The notes below the pieces were generated by a model that saw only the letters and a program-made list of their open reading frames with translations, was not told the DNA's origin and searched no databases. Positions 6,032 to 7,973 of a stretch of 7,973 nt of DNA are shown piece by piece. The position numbers and the translations under genes are program-made. How positions within the stretch are numbered: the stretch's first letter is position 1; each line of letters opens with the position of its first letter. The DNA lies in assembly GCA_017354515.1 (NCBI GenBank), contig JAFMQT010000031.1, positions 9,621 through 17,593 on the forward strand, given 5' to 3'. Source of the stretch: Nocardia sp. GTDB taxonomy: Bacteria > Actinomycetota > Actinomycetes > Mycobacteriales > Mycobacteriaceae.

Positions 6032-6541
6032 TCAGAGCTTCTCGAGTTCCGGGGCCGCGATCTGTTCCGGGAATACGAAGCGGCGCAGCGCCCAGTACCG
6101 GAACACCATCGCCAGCAGCACGCCCAGAATCTGGCCGGTGAGGAAGTTCGACACCGCCTGGGTGAAGGCACTCACATTCGGCACCCGGATGTGGAAGATG
6201 TAGAGCGCCACCGCCTGCGGGATGATCGTCACCACCACGGCGAGTGCGCTGACGGCGAAGAACAATGCCGCTTCGTGGTGGCGCCGCCGCCCGCCGCGGC
6301 TGGCGAACGACCACTCCCGGTTCAGGATGTAGGACACGATCGTCGCGATCAGCACGCCGATGGCGCGTGCGGTGACCGGTTTGTCCTGCAGCACAGTCAG
6401 TTTCAGTGCGTACACCACTCCGGTATCGACGAACCACGTGGTCGCGCCGACCGCCGCGAATTTCAGTACCTCCGCGTGCGACAGCAGCAGCAACCGCCAG
6501 CTGGGAGGCACGCGCTCCCATCCACCCCGCATCCATGACAC
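6032..6541 (-). CDS. GtrA-family membrane protein
   Basis: A GtrA-like (PF04138-type) membrane protein of 169 aa from the GTG at 6541. The family moves or helps present polyprenyl-phosphate-linked sugars across the membrane for envelope glycosylation; mycobacterial members include Rv3789 and Rv3277, and I recall this one as closer to Rv3277 (from memory). Four helices are visible near residues 24-47, 58-77, 92-114 and 131-155. Family features include KFAAVGATTWFVDTGVVYAL at helix 1, SYILNREWSF after helix 2, and FRYWALRRFVF near the end. The segment between helices 2 and 3 is basic (RGGRRRHH). A GTG three codons earlier (6550) overlaps a TAAGGT -10 box, so 6541, 7 nt after that box, is the likelier start. 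An ATG at 6532 is another choice, though AGGTGGGG lies too far from it. It is divergent from the VOC gene. Confidence 0.9.
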   Translation of the reverse strand: MSWMRGGWERVPPSWRLLLLSHAEVLKFAAVGATTWFVDTGVVYALKLTVLQDKPVTARAIGVLIATIVSYILNREWSFASRGGRRRHHEAALFFAVSALAVVVTIIPQAVALYIFHIRVPNVSAFTQAVSNFLTGQILGVLLAMVFRYWALRRFVFPEQIAAPELEKL

Positions 6542-6548
6542 GGACCCC

Positions 6549-6554
6549 ACCTTA
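6549..6554 (-). promoter_or_regulatory. Putative -10 box (TAAGGT) for a leaderless GtrA transcript
   Basis: On the minus strand TAAGGT (6554-6549) ends 7 nt before GTG 6541. The purine run AGGTGGGG overlapping it could instead act as a weak ribosome binding site, but it ends only 3 nt before the GTG. Confidence 0.45.
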
Positions 6555-6605
6555 GCCCGGAATGCCCGCGCCCGCTCACACCGAATTCACGTGTCCAGCC
6601 GATCC

Positions 6606-6633
6606 AGCGGGCCCGGTGGGGGAGCGGGCCCGG
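6606..6633. repeat. 11-bp direct repeat that can also fold as a hairpin
   Basis: AGCGGGCCCGG occurs at 6606-6616 and 6623-6633. Because GGGCCC is self-complementary, CGGGCCCG (6608-6615) can pair with CGGGCCCG (6625-6632) across a 9-nt loop. No upstream gene reads into it that would need a terminator, so its role is unclear. Confidence 0.5.
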
Positions 6634-6801
6634 CTGCGGAGGACCGGTTCCGGATCGCCGAATTGTGGTGGGTGGTAGATCATCTCGGCGAATGTTCGTT
6701 GCGTCGTCCAGGTTGTGCGCTTGATGACTCCCGGCGTCGGCCGTCGTAGATGGTGCGCTTACGTGAGTGGGAGTCCGCAGAGCAATTGTAGTACTATCCG
6801 G

Positions 6802-6836
6802 ATATGCGTATTAATGTATGAATGAGCCGTGTTGAA
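6802..6836 (+). repeat. Upstream copy of an imperfect repeat flanking the VOC gene
   Basis: Contains, in order, ATATGCG (6802-6808), TATTAATGTA (6809-6818) and CCGTGTTGAA (6827-6836). The same three blocks in the same order recur downstream of the gene at 7324-7366. Confidence 0.35.
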
Positions 6837-6864
6837 TCGTTCATCGACCCCTGAGGTGTGGAGA

Positions 6865-7269
6865 ATGCTTACGGTCGAGAGCATGGAATTGCACGGGGTT
6901 CATCACGTCGCGATCATCGCGTCGGACTATGAGCGGTCGAAGGCGTTCTACACCGACATTCTGGGGCTGCGGGTGATCGCGGAGAACTACCGGGCCGAAC
7001 GTCGTTCCTGGAAGCTCGATCTCGCGGTGCCGGGGGGTGTCCGGCTGGAGTTGTTCTCGTTTCCGGATTCGCCGGCGCGTCCGTCGCGGCCGGAGGCGTG
7101 CGGTCTGCGGCATCTGGCGTTCGCGGTCGACGACGTGGCCGCGGCGCTGGCGGAGCTGTGGGGCAGGGGAGTGGTCGTCGAAGAGGTCCGCGTGGACGAA
7201 TTCACCGGGCGCCGTTTCGGTTTCTTCCTCGATCCGGACGATCTGCCGCTCGAGTTATACGAGAGCTGA
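6865..7269 (+). CDS. YaeR-like VOC (glyoxalase I-fold) metalloprotein
   Basis: A single-domain vicinal-oxygen-chelate protein closely resembling E. coli YaeR (GloA2) and streptococcal SMU1112c, from memory of those sequences. Shared blocks are VHHVAIIASDYERSKAFY, the ELFSFP strand, PSRPEACGLRHLAF and the final DPDDLPLELYE. Predicted metal ligands, numbered from ATG 6883, are His8, Glu56, His77 and Glu124, the family's usual H-E-H-E set. The real substrate of YaeR-type proteins is not settled; a lyase or isomerase acting on small carbonyl compounds is the general expectation. ATG 6865 is given because GAGG (6853-6856) lies 8 nt upstream, yielding 134 aa. ATG 6883 would give 128 aa, nearer the 129 of YaeR, but lacks a well-spaced ribosome binding site. 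An earlier GTG at 6829 is unlikely. It is a single gene with its own AT-richer upstream region. Confidence 0.93.
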   Translation: MLTVESMELHGVHHVAIIASDYERSKAFYTDILGLRVIAENYRAERRSWKLDLAVPGGVRLELFSFPDSPARPSRPEACGLRHLAFAVDDVAAALAELWGRGVVVEEVRVDEFTGRRFGFFLDPDDLPLELYES

Positions 7270-7323
7270 CGGGAGCGTGGTGGGTGTTCGTTACGCCTGC
7301 CGTGAGTCAACTAGGAAATGGGC

Positions 7324-7366
7324 ATATGCGCACTGACGCATCTATTAACGTACCTACCGTGTCCAA
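7324..7366 (+). repeat. Downstream copy of an imperfect repeat flanking the VOC gene
   Basis: ATATGCG (7324-7330), TATTAACGTA (7343-7352) and CCGTGTCCAA (7357-7366) match the three blocks at 6802-6836, with a 12-nt insertion after the first block and a shorter second spacer. The insertion makes a small dyad, ATGCG-N6-CGCAT (7326-7341). The rest of the 203-nt gap to the next gene shows no coding signal. Confidence 0.35.
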
Positions 7367-7460
7367 CACAGCGAACTAATCTCACCTACCAAGACCAGCA
7401 ATGATGTGCTCGAGCAGGATGCTGGGGGAGGGCTGTCCGGGCGCGTTGTGACGGCTGCCA

Positions 7461-7466
7461 TACGAT
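7461..7466 (+). promoter_or_regulatory. Putative -10 box (TACGAT) for a leaderless cyclophilin transcript
   Basis: TACGAT fits TANNNT and ends 6 nt before ATG 7473. There is no purine-rich ribosome binding site before the start codon. A nearer ATG at 7465 reaches a stop after three codons. Confidence 0.5.
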
Positions 7467-7472
7467 GACTGA

Positions 7473-7964
7473 ATGACCAAAGTGTTGCTCAACACATCAG
7501 CCGGGGACATCACCCTGGAACTGGACGAGACGAAGGCTCCGCAGACGGTCGCGAACTTCGTGGACTATGTGAAGTCGGGTCACTACAACGGGACGATCTT
7601 CCACCGTGTGATCCCGGGTTTCATGGTCCAGGGCGGCGGTCTGACCGAGGATATGCAGCAGAAGCCGGCACCGAATCAGGTGCAGAACGAGGCGAACAAC
7701 GGTCTGCGCAACGACAAGTACACCGTCGCGATGGCTCGTACCTCGGATCCGCATTCGGCGAGTGCGCAGTTCTTCATCAATGTGTCCGACAACGCGTTCC
7801 TGAACTATCCGGGCCAGGACGGCTGGGGTTACGCGGTGTTCGGCCGGGTGGTGGACGGGACCGGTGTCGTCGACCGGATCGAGGGTGTGCCGACCGGTTC
7901 GAAGGCCGGCCATCAGGATGTGCCGGCCGAGGCGATCACCATCACCTCTGCTCAACTGGTCTGA
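7473..7964 (+). CDS. ppiB: Peptidyl-prolyl cis-trans isomerase, cyclophilin of the PpiB type
   Basis: Cytosolic cyclophilin that speeds cis-trans isomerisation of peptidyl-proline bonds during protein folding. The protein has 163 aa, no signal peptide and no membrane segment, and consists of the domain alone. Active-site features are present: FHRVIPGFMVQGGG with Arg45, Phe50 and Gln53, AQFFINV (98-104) with Gln99 and Phe101, and Trp118 in GWGYAVFG. The length and the NEANNGLRN, MARTSDPHSASAQFF and HQDVPAE blocks follow E. coli PpiB (164 aa) far better than the mycobacterial PpiA (Rv0009), which has a long N-terminal insertion and an ADEFHPEL block that is missing here. So it is probably a second cyclophilin of the genome and not the gyrA-linked one. 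It has its own -10 box; the stop is 9 nt before the window end. Confidence 0.95.
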   Translation: MTKVLLNTSAGDITLELDETKAPQTVANFVDYVKSGHYNGTIFHRVIPGFMVQGGGLTEDMQQKPAPNQVQNEANNGLRNDKYTVAMARTSDPHSASAQFFINVSDNAFLNYPGQDGWGYAVFGRVVDGTGVVDRIEGVPTGSKAGHQDVPAEAITITSAQLV

Positions 7965-7973
7965 GGCCGTAAC

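Larger units (their letters stand above)
6555..6864. other. 310-nt intergenic region between divergent GtrA and VOC genes
   Basis: I see no coding signal. GC falls towards 6780-6840, where several TANNNT boxes lie on the plus strand (TACTAT 6792-6797, TAATGT 6812-6817); any could serve the VOC gene, with a leader of roughly 40-65 nt. A GC-rich repeat lies at 6606-6633, and one half of an imperfect repeat flanking the VOC gene at 6802-6836. No tRNA or recognisable riboswitch is seen. Confidence 0.6.

Noticed and set aside
5517..6536. Long open frame on the minus strand (339 codons) across the GtrA and small membrane protein genes
   Set aside because: Arg/His/Asp-rich with no domain, and it overlaps two membrane proteins whose frames have clear helices.
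7446..7451. TTGTGA as a -35 box for the cyclophilin
   Set aside because: Only 9 nt separate it from the TACGAT box, too short for a sigma-70-type spacer.

Overview
The window comes from a high-GC actinobacterium, most likely a mycolic-acid-group genus such as Nocardia (Corynebacteriales). The pointers are strong third-position GC bias, frequent GTG starts, an RbpA homologue of the zinc-free (mycobacterial) kind, DrrA/DrrB-type transporter genes, and several genes whose -10 box sits right before the start codon, as in leaderless actinobacterial mRNAs. The genus is inferred from remembered protein resemblance, not from a search.

Layout. (1) 1-3451, plus strand: the 3' end of a large nonribosomal peptide synthetase gene (end of an adenylation domain, carrier domain, type I thioesterase), then after 15 nt a DrrA-type ABC ATPase, overlapping by 4 bp a DrrB-type ABC-2 permease. 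This looks like the downstream end of one operon that makes, releases and exports a peptide. A 50-nt near-perfect hairpin (3461-3510) closes it. (2) 3515-3850, minus: rbpA, an RNA polymerase/sigma-binding factor, with a SigR/SigH-like promoter (GGAAC-N18-GTT) upstream. (3) 4081-4407, plus: a small CxxC...CxxxC protein divergent from rbpA. (4) 4430-5407, minus: a family 9 glycosyltransferase. (5) 5646-5996, plus: a small four-helix membrane protein, convergent with (6) a GtrA-family membrane protein (6032-6541, minus), with a short hairpin between them. (7) 6865-7269, plus: a YaeR-like VOC metalloprotein. (8) 7473-7964, plus: a cyclophilin of the PpiB type.

Only the first three genes are clearly one functional unit: assembly-line release by the thioesterase followed by export through the ABC pair. 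The rest looks like single-gene housekeeping or envelope transcription units. The glycosyltransferase and GtrA protein could both serve polyprenyl-linked envelope glycans, but nothing shows they work together.

The most unusual feature is at the ATPase/permease junction. The ATPase ends in an acidic tail of six G-E-x-[ED]-S-like pentads, and the permease begins with a basic run of A-G-K-S pentads. Both have a 15-bp DNA period and lie either side of the 4-bp overlap, which suggests a charge-paired tether between the two subunits. I see no RNA genes, CRISPR arrays, insertion sequences or origins.
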